Below are positions 49,733-57,317 of a stretch of 64,000 bases of DNA, one piece after another. The position numbers and the translations under genes were made by a program. Position 1 is the stretch's first letter. Every line of letters starts with the position of its first letter. The DNA is from Azonexus sp. (GTDB lineage Bacteria > Pseudomonadota > Gammaproteobacteria > Burkholderiales > Rhodocyclaceae): NCBI GenBank assembly GCA_030696345.1, contig JAUYSK010000028.1:124001-188000 (forward strand), in the 5' to 3' direction. The notes beneath the pieces are model-generated. The model was given only the letters and a program-made list of their open reading frames with translations. It did not search any database and was not told where the DNA came from.

Positions 49733-49793
49733 GTCATTCCCGCTTAGGCGGGAATCCAGCAGGGGTATGGACTCCCGCTTTCGCGGGAGTGAC
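49733..49793. repeat. Nested dRS3-like palindromes
   Basis: ATTCCCGCTTAGGCGGGAAT (49736-49755) fits the neisserial dRS3 form ATTCCC-N8-GGGAAT. A second copy, ACTCCCGCTTTCGCGGGAGT, lies at 49771-49790. GTC/GAC ends and TCCA/TGGA inner flanks make the whole 61 bp an imperfect palindrome. It sits in the spacer between the two long arms. Confidence 0.8.
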
Positions 49794-49886
49794 GGGGATG
49801 GGGTACTTATTTTGATTTTTGGCTTTTTCCCCGGTTGACCGTAGCAGTCAATTCCTGGGCTAGTGCTTCGTCCCGCGACGCCCTTC

Positions 49887-50099
49887 GGGCCCCTTGCGAG
49901 GCGCTGAGCAACGCAGGCGGGCCGGGGGAAGTCGGCTTGCCTTGTCTGAGCCGCAGGCGAGTTCTGGCAAGCCGCCCGGCCTGCCGAGTAGCGCAAGGAA
50001 CCGGGCTTGCCCGGCGCCGACCCAGGGTCGCCTTTTCTTTGCTTACTTTCTTTTGGCGAAGCATAAGAAAGTAAGACGCCCCGCAAGGGCGGAACCCCA
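49887..50099 (-). repeat. Right arm of the 212-bp inverted repeat
   Basis: Reverse complement begins TTGGGGTTCCGCCCTTGCGG, like the left arm. Differences are scattered substitutions and 1-nt indels, so the arms are diverged copies rather than a recent duplication. Between the arms (49701-49886) is the dRS3-like unit and a T-rich stretch. No transposase is present. Confidence 0.85.
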
Positions 50100-50145
50100 A
50101 GCAAAAACAAAGAACCCATCCCCGGCAAAGAGAAAGCAGCCATCA

Positions 50146-50697
50146 TCACGACCGCCTCAACAATGCCGCCCGCAAATCCGGCGCACTGGTATTGGCATCA
50201 AGCCAGATGGCGAAGAACGCCCGAGCGAAGGCCGTATCATCAACGCTACCAATCAGCCGGTCGTTAAAGAAGAATCGTGCGCCTTCCGGCAGATGTTGCC
50301 CAATGATGTGATCCCCAGGACGAACATCCGGGAACATCCGAGTCATCTGCTCACCCCAAACTTTCAGCCACGCTTCATCTGCGATAGCCAGATTGCGGAT
50401 TTCCTTGACACTGGCCTCGGCAATATCCTTGCCGGAAATATTGCGCTTGTAAGTCAGCTTCAGCGCCAGCGGTGGCCGCACGGGATCATTGCCGGCCCAA
50501 AGGGTTGCCTCGTAAACAAGGAAGCCGAAGCGACGAAACTCTCCACTCCCCCAACGCGTCAGACCAGCCGTCGGATTGTCCGCGCCGGTGTTGGCGAACG
50601 ATGCGAAGGGCCAGGCAGCGAGGGCGAGGAGGAAGCTGCGGCGGCTTGCTCCCCCCTCGCTCTGCTTACTGGTGCGCGAGTTCAAAATGCACGACAT
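50146..50697 (-). CDS. Chalcone-isomerase-like secreted protein
   Basis: 183 residues from MSCILNSRTSKQSEGGASRRSF. Sec signal (RRSFLLALAAWPFASFANTG). Core: RWGSGEFRRFGFLVYEATLWAGND, KRNISGKDIAEASVKEI, MFPDVRPGDHIIGQHLPEGARFFFNDRLIG..DTAFARAFFAIWLDANTSAPDLRAALL, the bacterial chalcone-isomerase-like fold that in known cases binds fatty acids or heme-like ligands. It overlaps the Cfa/UfaM-type gene by 32 nt. Right next to the repeat region. Confidence 0.82.
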   Translation of the reverse strand: MSCILNSRTSKQSEGGASRRSFLLALAAWPFASFANTGADNPTAGLTRWGSGEFRRFGFLVYEATLWAGNDPVRPPLALKLTYKRNISGKDIAEASVKEIRNLAIADEAWLKVWGEQMTRMFPDVRPGDHIIGQHLPEGARFFFNDRLIGSVDDTAFARAFFAIWLDANTSAPDLRAALLRRS

Positions 50698-51850
50698 CGA
50701 CGTTACCTGCCAGGAAACCGGCCTCGCAATAGCAAAGGTACATGCGCCAGAGTCGACGGAAGTTCTCATCGAACCCGAGCGCCGCGATTTGCGGCCAGTT
50801 CAGCTCGAAAGCATGGCGCCATTCGGCCAGCGTACGGGCGTAATCGAGGCCAAAGGCGTACTCGGCATGCACGGTCAGCCCCTGCTTCGCCGCCGCAGCG
50901 CGGAAGGCTGAACGCGAAGGCAGCATGCCACCGGGGAAGACGTACTGCTGAATGAAATCGGTTCCCTTGCGGTAATCGCCAAACAGGTCATCGCGGATGG
51001 TGATGCTCTGCACCACGGCCCGGCCACCCGGCTTCAGCGCACTGGCGATGGTCTTGAAATAGGTCGGCCACCAACGTTCACCGACGGCTTCGAACATTTC
51101 AATGGAGACAACGTGATCGAATTGCTCGCTGGTGTCGCGGTAATCCTGTAGCCGAAGATCGGCTGATGGCACGCGCTTCTGGGCCCATTCGAGTTGGGCC
51201 GGCGACAGCGTCAGGCCGGTCACCTGCAAGCCTTGCTCAACGGCCATTTCGGCGAAACCACCCCAGCCGCAGCCGATTTCCAGCACGCTTTGTCCCGCCC
51301 CGGCCTTCAGATGATGGAGGATGCGCCGGTACTTGGCGTGTTGGGCAGATTCCAGCGAACCGTCATCGACGTCGCGGTAGATGGCGGCCGAATAGCTCAT
51401 GCTCGGATCGAGCCAGAGTTTGTAGAAGTCGTTGCCCAAATCGTAGTGGGCCATGATGTTGCGCTTGCTGCCGGCCCGGCTGTTGCCGTTCAGCCAGTGG
51501 CGAACGCGCGCCGCCAGCAGGTTGCGCCATGAGCCATAGACGGCCTTCTTCAGTGCATCGCGATTCTTCGCCAGCAGACTGAGCAGGCCGGTGATATCCG
51601 GCGAATCCCAGTGGCCGTCAAGATAGGATTCGGCCAGACCAATATCGCCCTTGGCCAGCACCTGGCCGAACATGGCTTCGTCGTGCACCTGCAGCGTGAC
51701 GCCGTGTTCGCCCTCGCCGAAGAGCTGGCTTGAGCCATCGGGCAGGCGGATTTCGAGCATGCCACCGCGCAGTTTTTCGAGCAGGGCGAAAACCAGGCGG
51801 GTGTCGCGGGCCAGATTCTCGGCACCGCGCAGAATCATCGTATTGTTCAT
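50666..51850 (-). CDS. Cfa/UfaM-type fatty-acid methyltransferase
   Basis: 394 residues. SAM motif VLEIGCGWGGFAEMAVEQG (about 192-210), NIMAHYDLGNDFYKLWLDPSMSYSAAIY, and YVFPGGMLPS in the C-terminal half are the cyclopropane synthase family signatures. Such enzymes methylate the double bond of phospholipid acyl chains, giving cyclopropane or a methyl branch; UfaM of Rhodobacter starts furan fatty acids. Company with FAD amine oxidase and DUF1365 genes favours the UfaM role. Overlaps DUF1365 by 4 nt. Confidence 0.85.
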   Translation of the reverse strand: MNNTMILRGAENLARDTRLVFALLEKLRGGMLEIRLPDGSSQLFGEGEHGVTLQVHDEAMFGQVLAKGDIGLAESYLDGHWDSPDITGLLSLLAKNRDALKKAVYGSWRNLLAARVRHWLNGNSRAGSKRNIMAHYDLGNDFYKLWLDPSMSYSAAIYRDVDDGSLESAQHAKYRRILHHLKAGAGQSVLEIGCGWGGFAEMAVEQGLQVTGLTLSPAQLEWAQKRVPSADLRLQDYRDTSEQFDHVVSIEMFEAVGERWWPTYFKTIASALKPGGRAVVQSITIRDDLFGDYRKGTDFIQQYVFPGGMLPSRSAFRAAAAKQGLTVHAEYAFGLDYARTLAEWRHAFELNWPQIAALGFDENFRRLWRMYLCYCEAGFLAGNVDVVHFELAHQ

Positions 51851-52608
51851 TTGGTCGATTCCTGGAGGGGGGTTGGATGGGCACCGCGGAAAGGAACACC
51901 CTTCAGCCAGAGCTTCAGGGCTTGCCAGTGGATGCGGAACATCACACCGGCGGTAAGCAGGGGCATGCGCACGAAGGCGCCGAGCAGAGCGGAGGTAGAC
52001 CAGGCTTTGGGCTTGCCGCCAATCGAGGTGAGCAACACTTCGCCTTCGGCATCGTCGTAGTCGATGCGCATCACCTGCGCCTTGCGCTGCAGGTGAAAAC
52101 GAAAGCGATAGCCGCCTTCGACATCGCAGAAGGGTGAAACGTGGAACTCCTTGCCGGCGCTCAATTCCTGCCCGTCGCGCAAGGGTGAGCCATCCGGGTT
52201 ATGCAGCAGATAGCTGTAGCGGCCACCAAAGGTATTGCTGACTTCAGCCAGCACCGCAATCAGCTCACCGGCCTTGTCGTGGCAGAACCAGAAGCTGACC
52301 GGGTTGAAGACATAGCCCAGTACGCGCGGAAAACATTGCAGGATGATCTCGCCATCGGCTGGCAAACCCCGTTCGCGCAACAGTTTTTGAATCCAGGGCA
52401 ACAACGGGCTGCCATCGCGCGGCCCGTGGTCCTTCTGGTGGAAGCTGAGCAGATTGCTGCGGTCAACCGAGAAAATCGGGCATTTTCCAGCCGCCAGATC
52501 AGCCAACGGCAGTTGCACGAAGAACACCGGATAGACGAAAGCATTCACCGCCGGGCGCAAGCGCCGGTGCATGACGTGACCAATCAGCAGGCGGGGAGGC
52601 GTGGCCAT
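51847..52608 (-). CDS. DUF1365 family protein
   Basis: 253 residues from MATPPRLLIGHVMHRRLRPAVNAF. Conserved blocks NPVSFWFCHD (about 100) and VSNTFGGRYSYLL, HVSPFCDVEGGYRF. The family nearly always sits between an amine-oxidase-like FAD protein and a Cfa homologue, and takes part in modified fatty acid formation (UfaO/UfaD-type step; exact role here inferred). An upstream in-frame extension is rejected for lack of an RBS. Overlaps the cfa-like gene by 4 nt. Confidence 0.85.
   Translation of the reverse strand: MATPPRLLIGHVMHRRLRPAVNAFVYPVFFVQLPLADLAAGKCPIFSVDRSNLLSFHQKDHGPRDGSPLLPWIQKLLRERGLPADGEIILQCFPRVLGYVFNPVSFWFCHDKAGELIAVLAEVSNTFGGRYSYLLHNPDGSPLRDGQELSAGKEFHVSPFCDVEGGYRFRFHLQRKAQVMRIDYDDAEGEVLLTSIGGKPKAWSTSALLGAFVRMPLLTAGVMFRIHWQALKLWLKGVPFRGAHPTPLQESTK
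52455..52467 (-). repeat. 13-mer GTYGACCGCAGCA, copy 7
   Basis: Exact GTTGACCGCAGCA on the minus strand in the DUF1365 gene, read as V-D-R-S. Confidence 0.6.
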
Positions 52609-52613
52609 GGCGA

Positions 52614-53924
52614 TCAGACACTTTCCAGTTCGCGGGCGACGGCAAGCACTTCGCCCTGCCAAGGCGCGCGAACGCCCAGGCCATTGACGACGCGCAGCGC
52701 CGATTTCAGGCCATCTTCATGGAAGCCATAGCTGCCCCAGGCGCCAGCCAGCCAGATCCCGTTCTCGCCCTGAACATCGGCCAGCCGTTGCTGGGCCGCG
52801 ATGGCCGGGCCGTCGAAAATCGGGTGGGCGTAGTCGAACTCAGCCAGAACCTTGGCAGGGTCGGGCTCACGCGCCGGATTCAGCGTCACCACCACCGGTG
52901 TCTTGAACGGCAGCGGCTGCAGTTTGTTGATCAGGTAGGAGACGCCAACCGGCTGTTCGCCCGGCTCGCCGCTGCCGGCAAAGTAGTTCCAGGCCGACCA
53001 CAGTTTTTCGTCGCGTGGCAGCAACGCGCGGTCGGTGTGCAACACGGCCCGGTTGGGCTGATAGCGAATCGCCGACAAGACTTCACGTTGGCCGTCAGTG
53101 GCCGTAAAGCCGAGGATGGCCAGCGCCTGATCGCTGTGGCAAGCCATCACCACCTGATCGAAATGCTCGCAGCCCGCCGCGTGCGTGACCTTCAGCCAGC
53201 CCCCTTCGCGGGTGACGGCGCTGACAGGGCAACCGAGGCGGATATCGTTCAATTGTGCCGCGATCTTCGCGACGTAATCGCGCCCGCCACCCTTGACCGT
53301 ACGCCACATTGGCCGGTCGAAGACCTGCAGCAGGCCGTGGTTCTGGCAGAAGTGAATGAAGGTGGCGAGCGGCATGTCGCGCATCTGGCCGGTCGGGCAG
53401 GACCAGATGGCAGCCGCCATCGGCAGCAAGTACCAGTCGGAGAAGGCGCTGGAATATCTGCCTTCCGTCAGAAAATCGTTCAGGCTGCGCTGCTGGTCCG
53501 GGTGGCTGGCCAGCCAGGCAGTGCTTTCCCGATTGAAACGCAGGATGTCGGAAAGCATCGACCAGAAGGAGCGACGCAGCAGGTTGCGCTTCTGACCGAA
53601 CACCGTCGCCAGACTGCTGCCGGCCCATTCGAGGTCGGGATTTTCCAGGCTGACAGCGAAGGACATTTCGGTCTCGACGCTATCGACACCGAGCAAGTCA
53701 AACATCGCAATCAGGTTGGGATAAGTCTTCTCGTTGAAGACCAGAAAGCCCGTATCGACCGGATGCGTCTTGCCTTCCAGCGTCACATCCACGGTATTGG
53801 TGTGGCCGCCGAGGTAGTCACCTGCCTCGAACAGCGTCACTTCATGCTGCTGGCTCAGCAGCCAGGCGCTGGCCAGACCGGAAATACCGGCGCCGACGAC
53901 GGCGATACGTTGCTTTCTGCTCAT
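52614..53924 (-). CDS. FAD-dependent amine-oxidase-like protein (fatty-acid desaturase candidate)
   Basis: 436 residues. FAD-binding VVGAGISGLASAWLLSQ (9-25) with the acidic end FEAGDYLGGHTNTV, and the C-terminal GIWLAGAWGSYGFHEDGLKSAL loop. Family: flavin amine oxidase/phytoene-desaturase-like proteins linked to Cfa. In the Rhodobacter furan-fatty-acid route a protein of this kind introduces a second double bond. Substrate is inferred from neighbours. It lies 5 nt upstream of DUF1365 and 9 nt downstream of folE2. Confidence 0.88.
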   Translation of the reverse strand: MSRKQRIAVVGAGISGLASAWLLSQQHEVTLFEAGDYLGGHTNTVDVTLEGKTHPVDTGFLVFNEKTYPNLIAMFDLLGVDSVETEMSFAVSLENPDLEWAGSSLATVFGQKRNLLRRSFWSMLSDILRFNRESTAWLASHPDQQRSLNDFLTEGRYSSAFSDWYLLPMAAAIWSCPTGQMRDMPLATFIHFCQNHGLLQVFDRPMWRTVKGGGRDYVAKIAAQLNDIRLGCPVSAVTREGGWLKVTHAAGCEHFDQVVMACHSDQALAILGFTATDGQREVLSAIRYQPNRAVLHTDRALLPRDEKLWSAWNYFAGSGEPGEQPVGVSYLINKLQPLPFKTPVVVTLNPAREPDPAKVLAEFDYAHPIFDGPAIAAQQRLADVQGENGIWLAGAWGSYGFHEDGLKSALRVVNGLGVRAPWQGEVLAVARELESV

Positions 53925-53933
53925 GATGACCTC

Positions 53934-54734
53934 TTATGCGTTGGAACCGACCAGCTCGGCATAGGCCGAGTGGTTGTGAATCGACTCGAAGTTTTCCGAA
54001 GCCACCTTCCAGTCGGAAATGCGTGGCTCATTCATCAGGCGGAGCGCAATGTCGCGCACCAGATCTTCGACAAATTTCGGGTTGTCGTATGCGCGCTCGG
54101 TCACATACTTTTCATCCGGGCGCTTGAGCAGCCCAAAGACCTCGCAGGAAGCCTCTTCCTCGGCGAAGCGCACCAGTTCCTCAATCGCCATTGCCGAGCG
54201 CAACTTCGCCTCCAGCGTGATGTGTGAGCGCTGGTTGTGGGCGCCATATTCAGAGATCTTCTTGGAGCACGGGCACAGGCTGGTCACTGGCGCCACCACG
54301 CGCAGCGTCAGGCTGGCTTGCTGCCCTGCCGGCTGTTCGATAAGCAGCGTCACGTCATAGTCCAGAAGGCTTTCAACGCCGGAAACCGGGGCCGCCTTGC
54401 GAATAAAGTAGGGGAAGGCCAGTTCGATGCGGCCGCTCCTGGCATCAAGGCGCAGCAGCATCTCTTCCAGCATGCGGAACAGGCCATCCTGGGTCAGCGC
54501 CTCGCGACGACCTTCAAGTAGCTCAACAAACCGGGACATGTGGGTGCCCTTGACCTCGGGCGACAGGCCGACCGTCATCGTCAGGTTGGCGACGGTACTG
54601 ACCAGTTCGCCACTGGCGGTTGCCAGTTGCAGCGGGTAGCGCAAGCCCTTGACGCCGACGTTCTGAATCGCCAGACAGCGGATGTCTGCAGTGGCCTGCA
54701 CATCAGGGAGGAAAAAGTGATCGGGTGCGTTCAT
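53934..54734 (-). CDS. folE2: GTP cyclohydrolase I, FolE2 type
   Basis: 266 residues from [20 protein letters not shown], with AGGAG upstream. COG1469 signatures: the [11 protein letters not shown] block, [13 protein letters not shown], the catalytic Cys in [20 protein letters not shown] and [17 protein letters not shown]. It makes dihydroneopterin triphosphate, first step of folate/pterin synthesis, with relaxed metal use. It is not in a Zur-like setting here; it is second in the LitR-linked operon. A folate cofactor for photolyase would explain light control (inference). Confidence 0.94.
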   Translation of the reverse strand: MNAPDHFFLPDVQATADIRCLAIQNVGVKGLRYPLQLATASGELVSTVANLTMTVGLSPEVKGTHMSRFVELLEGRREALTQDGLFRMLEEMLLRLDARSGRIELAFPYFIRKAAPVSGVESLLDYDVTLLIEQPAGQQASLTLRVVAPVTSLCPCSKKISEYGAHNQRSHITLEAKLRSAMAIEELVRFAEEEASCEVFGLLKRPDEKYVTERAYDNPKFVEDLVRDIALRLMNEPRISDWKVASENFESIHNHSAYAELVGSNA

Positions 54735-54765
54735 GGCAAAGGCTCCTGGGGGTTGGGGCGCGGAC

Positions 54766-55323
54766 TTACTTGAGAAACTCGTCAATCTTCTTCAGAAAAT
54801 CCTCGTCTTCCGGCTTGGTAAAGCTGCCGAAGGCCAGAACTTTCGTGGCGTCGCGATTGATCAGGTATTTGTGGAAATTCCATTTCGGCCGGCTGTCGGT
54901 GATTTCGGCCAGCTTCAGGTAGAACGGATTGGCCTTCTTGCCCTTGACCACGGTCTTGCCGAGCATCGGAAATTCGACGCCATAGGTCATGCGACAGAAG
55001 TCGGCAATTTCCTTGTCGCTACCCGGCTCCTGATCGCCAAAATCGTTGGACGGAAAGCCAAGAACGACCAGCCCCTTGTCCTTGAGCCGGGCATAAATTT
55101 TTTCCAGACCGTCATATTGCGAAGTAAAGCCGCAGTAACTCGCCGTATTGACCACCAGAATAACTTTCCCCTGGTACTGGCAAAGCGATTGCGGCTTGCC
55201 ATCAACCAGACCTGGGAAGGAATGGTTAAGCAGCGCCGGGCATTCGGCCGCACTGGCGGCCGGTACGATGCCAACAATCAGCAGGCCTGCAATGCCCAGC
55301 CAACGTTTCAAGTCATGAACCAT
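54766..55323 (-). CDS. Periplasmic glutathione-peroxidase-family protein (Cys type)
   Basis: 185 residues from the ATG 6 nt after GGAG; a TTG two codons earlier is less likely. Signal peptide to about ASAAE. Active-site C64 in [12 protein letters not shown], then [12 protein letters not shown] (Asn where the family usually has Asn/Gln) and WNFHKYLIN. Reduces peroxides, probably lipid hydroperoxides, with thiol reductants. First gene of the operon behind the promoter at 55373-55401. Confidence 0.9.
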   Translation of the reverse strand: MVHDLKRWLGIAGLLIVGIVPAASAAECPALLNHSFPGLVDGKPQSLCQYQGKVILVVNTASYCGFTSQYDGLEKIYARLKDKGLVVLGFPSNDFGDQEPGSDKEIADFCRMTYGVEFPMLGKTVVKGKKANPFYLKLAEITDSRPKWNFHKYLINRDATKVLAFGSFTKPEDEDFLKKIDEFLK

Positions 55324-55341
55324 GTCCAACTCCTTATCTAA

Positions 55342-55356
55342 TTTGTCCTAGACAAA
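55342..55356. promoter_or_regulatory. TTTGTC inverted repeat, site 1
   Basis: TTTGTC-CTA-GACAAA, a near-perfect 15-bp palindrome located just downstream of the predicted transcription start of the gpx operon, between promoter and RBS. Suits a MerR/LitR repressor. Confidence 0.5.
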
Positions 55357-55372
55357 CAGAACATTTGTTCGT

Positions 55373-55401
55373 AAGATAACCATCAATCAACTTCCTGTCA
55401 A
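55373..55401 (-). promoter_or_regulatory. Sigma-70 promoter of the gpx-folE2-lipid operon
   Basis: On the minus strand TTGACA (55396-55401, consensus) and TATCTT (55373-55378) with a 17-nt spacer. The start would be near 55366, about 43 nt before the gpx ATG. Confidence 0.65.
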
Positions 55402-55404
55402 CAA

Positions 55405-55430
55405 TTTGTCTAACTTTTGTTTAGGACAAA
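55405..55430. promoter_or_regulatory. TTTGTC inverted repeat, site 2
   Basis: TTTGTCTAA-N6-TTTAGGACAAA. It abuts the -35 of the gpx promoter on one side and covers the RBS (AGGA) of the regulator gene on the other, so the regulator could control both directions. Confidence 0.5.
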
Positions 55431-55431
55431 A

Positions 55432-56337
55432 ATGAATACTCCCTGTTTCAATATTGGTGCGGTCGAACGCGACACCGGACTCTCCAAGGACGTCCTGCGC
55501 ATGTGGGAGCGCCGCTATGGCTTCCCGACGCCTGACCGCGACAGCAACGGGGAACGTAGTTACCCGGCCCCTCAGGTCGAGCGCCTCCGCCTGATCAAAC
55601 GCCTGATGGATGCGGGTCATCGGCCGGGCAAGCTGATTGCAACGCCGATGGAAGAACTGACCACGCTGGCACCGCGACGTTCAGTCCAAGCGACGACCAA
55701 TGAAACCGCCGGCACAGACGAACTCAATGAACTGCTCGCGCTGATCAAGCAAAACGACGGTACGGGTTATCAGCAGGCCATGCTGCAGCGCCTCGCCCGT
55801 CAAGGCTTGCAGCGTTTTGTCCAGGACACGATCGCCCCGCTCACCCGCCGGGTTGGCGAAGCCTGGGAAGATGGCAGCTTCGAAGTTTTTGAAGAACACT
55901 TGTTTACCGAGTTGACCAAGCGTCTGCTGCGCCAGGCCATCTCCAGCCTGGCCGGTGGCAACCAGGGGCCGCGCGTCCTGCTGACCAGCGTGCCGGACGA
56001 GCAGCACGTCATCGGCCTGCTCATGGTTGAAGCGCTGTTTGCCCTTGAAGGCGCCGAATGCATCCCGCTCGGCACCCAGATGCCCCTGCTAGAAATCGCC
56101 CGGGCCGCCAGCGCCCACAAGGCCGACGTTGTCGCGCTGTCGTTTTCGGTTGCCTTCCCGCAACGGCAGATCCCTGGCCTGCTGCAGCAATTGCGTCAGG
56201 TGCTGCCTGCCGAAGCTGAACTCTGGGCCGGCGGCGGCGGCGTCCAGCGACTGGGAAAACTCGATGGCATCCTTGTGCTGACTGGCTTTGACAGTGCCAT
56301 TTCAGCCCTGACAAACTGGCGCAAGAATCACCAGTAA
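55432..56337 (+). CDS. litR: MerR-family regulator with cobalamin-binding domain (LitR/CarH type)
   Basis: 301 residues. N-terminal MerR HTH (GAVERDTGLSKDVLRMWERRYGFPTPDR, RSYPAPQVERLRLIKRLMDAG). The C-terminus (about 95-300) is the four-helix plus Rossmann cobalamin module. W145, E155-H156 and E190-x-H192-xx-G195 match CarH W131, E141-H142 and the lower-ligand His motif. At the CarH H132 (light adduct) position there is E146. Such proteins repress divergent genes in the dark. The start is fixed by AGGA overlapping operator site 2. Gene name by family resemblance. Confidence 0.85.
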   Translation: MNTPCFNIGAVERDTGLSKDVLRMWERRYGFPTPDRDSNGERSYPAPQVERLRLIKRLMDAGHRPGKLIATPMEELTTLAPRRSVQATTNETAGTDELNELLALIKQNDGTGYQQAMLQRLARQGLQRFVQDTIAPLTRRVGEAWEDGSFEVFEEHLFTELTKRLLRQAISSLAGGNQGPRVLLTSVPDEQHVIGLLMVEALFALEGAECIPLGTQMPLLEIARAASAHKADVVALSFSVAFPQRQIPGLLQQLRQVLPAEAELWAGGGGVQRLGKLDGILVLTGFDSAISALTNWRKNHQ

Positions 56338-56415
56338 GCCGGAGACACTGGCAAAAGCAGCCGAAAATCCTGCCGCCCCACTAAAATGGCGGCTCACTTT
56401 CGGATATCACCCGCC

Positions 56416-56904
56416 ATGACCTACGCCGCCCCCAGCTTTGAAACGAAAATTTGCTCCCCGGAGCAGTTGACCGCAAGAGCCGCCCAAATCGCCCGCCCAC
56501 TGGTCTTCACCAACGGCTGTTTCGACATCCTGCATCGCGGTCACGTGACTTACCTGGCCCAGGCCGCTGCACTCGGTACCAGCATGGTCGTCGCGCTCAA
56601 TAGCGATGCTTCCGTCAAGCGCCTCGGCAAGGGCGACGACCGCCCGGTCAATACGCTGGAAGATCGCCTGGCCGTGATGGCTTCGCTGGGTTGCGTCGCA
56701 CTCGTCACCTGGTTCGACGAAGACACCCCACTCCAGCGCATTCTCGAATGCCGGCCAGAAATCCTGGTCAAGGGCGGCGACTGGCCGGTCGAAAAAATCG
56801 TCGGCTGCACCGAGGTACTGGGCTGGGGCGGAACAGTGCACTCCATTCCCTTCATCCACCAGAAATCGACCACGGCGCTGCTCGACAAAATCCGCAAGCT
56901 GTAG
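56416..56904 (+). CDS. rfaE2: D-glycero-beta-D-manno-heptose 1-phosphate adenylyltransferase
   Basis: 162 residues from MTYAAPSFETKICSPEQL. Nucleotidyltransferase signature FTNGCFDILHRGHVTYL, and VVALNSDASVKRLGKGDDRPVN. It makes ADP-heptose precursor for LPS core. It is the separate-domain form; the kinase half (RfaE1) is not fused. Ten codons earlier another ATG is open without an RBS. Terminator directly follows. Confidence 0.94.
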   Translation: MTYAAPSFETKICSPEQLTARAAQIARPLVFTNGCFDILHRGHVTYLAQAAALGTSMVVALNSDASVKRLGKGDDRPVNTLEDRLAVMASLGCVALVTWFDEDTPLQRILECRPEILVKGGDWPVEKIVGCTEVLGWGGTVHSIPFIHQKSTTALLDKIRKL

Positions 56905-56905
56905 C

Positions 56906-56937
56906 ACAAAGGCGCCCGCAGGCACCTTTGTAATTTT
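56906..56937 (+). terminator. Intrinsic terminator after rfaE2
   Basis: ACAAAGG-C-GCC, loop CGCA, GGC-A-CCTTTGT then AATTTT. Starts 1 nt after the rfaE2 stop. Confidence 0.75.
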
Positions 56938-56976
56938 GGCCATTTGCATTCCGAGGTTGGAAGCCGATCGCCAAAC

Positions 56977-57001
56977 ACACCTCAGCAACACGCTGAGGTG
57001 T
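56977..57001. other. Perfect 10-bp hairpin
   Basis: ACACCTCAGC, loop AACAC, GCTGAGGTGT. No T-tract. It lies in the 413-nt gap 56905-57317; the rest of that gap shows no credible gene (minus-strand frames at 57037-57306 have no RBS). Confidence 0.5.
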
Positions 57002-57317
57002 GCAATATAGGGTTGGAAAGCGAAATGCTAGCTGCCTCAAAGCGCTTTTAGGAGACATTCGGTTTTGAGTGGTCGCTGACCCCAAGGTGCCCATACCGGC
57101 CAGCCAGCTTTCGCCAGAGCAGCCGGTCGGCAAAATTTAAACCATGCGAACCGGATGCCCTCAAAGCAGCCACTGGGTACACACGAATAGACGGATAGTC
57201 GCGCCTCAATAGCAACACGAGGACTGGCATAAGCGACCAGATTTCCCCGCTTGGCGGTGGAATCGGCCATGATAGCGACCTGTCGTTTCTCCGCCAAAGA
57301 GATCAAGAAAGGGCCTC

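Noticed and set aside
49451-50149. Overlapping open frames of 60-230 codons in the repeat region
   Set aside because: Peptides (for example SKQKEGDPG) recur in mirrored form in both arms; they follow the DNA repeat, not a protein.
57037-57306. Minus-strand frames of 60-89 codons
   Set aside because: No RBS, no recognisable domain, two overlapping frames compete; left as non-coding.
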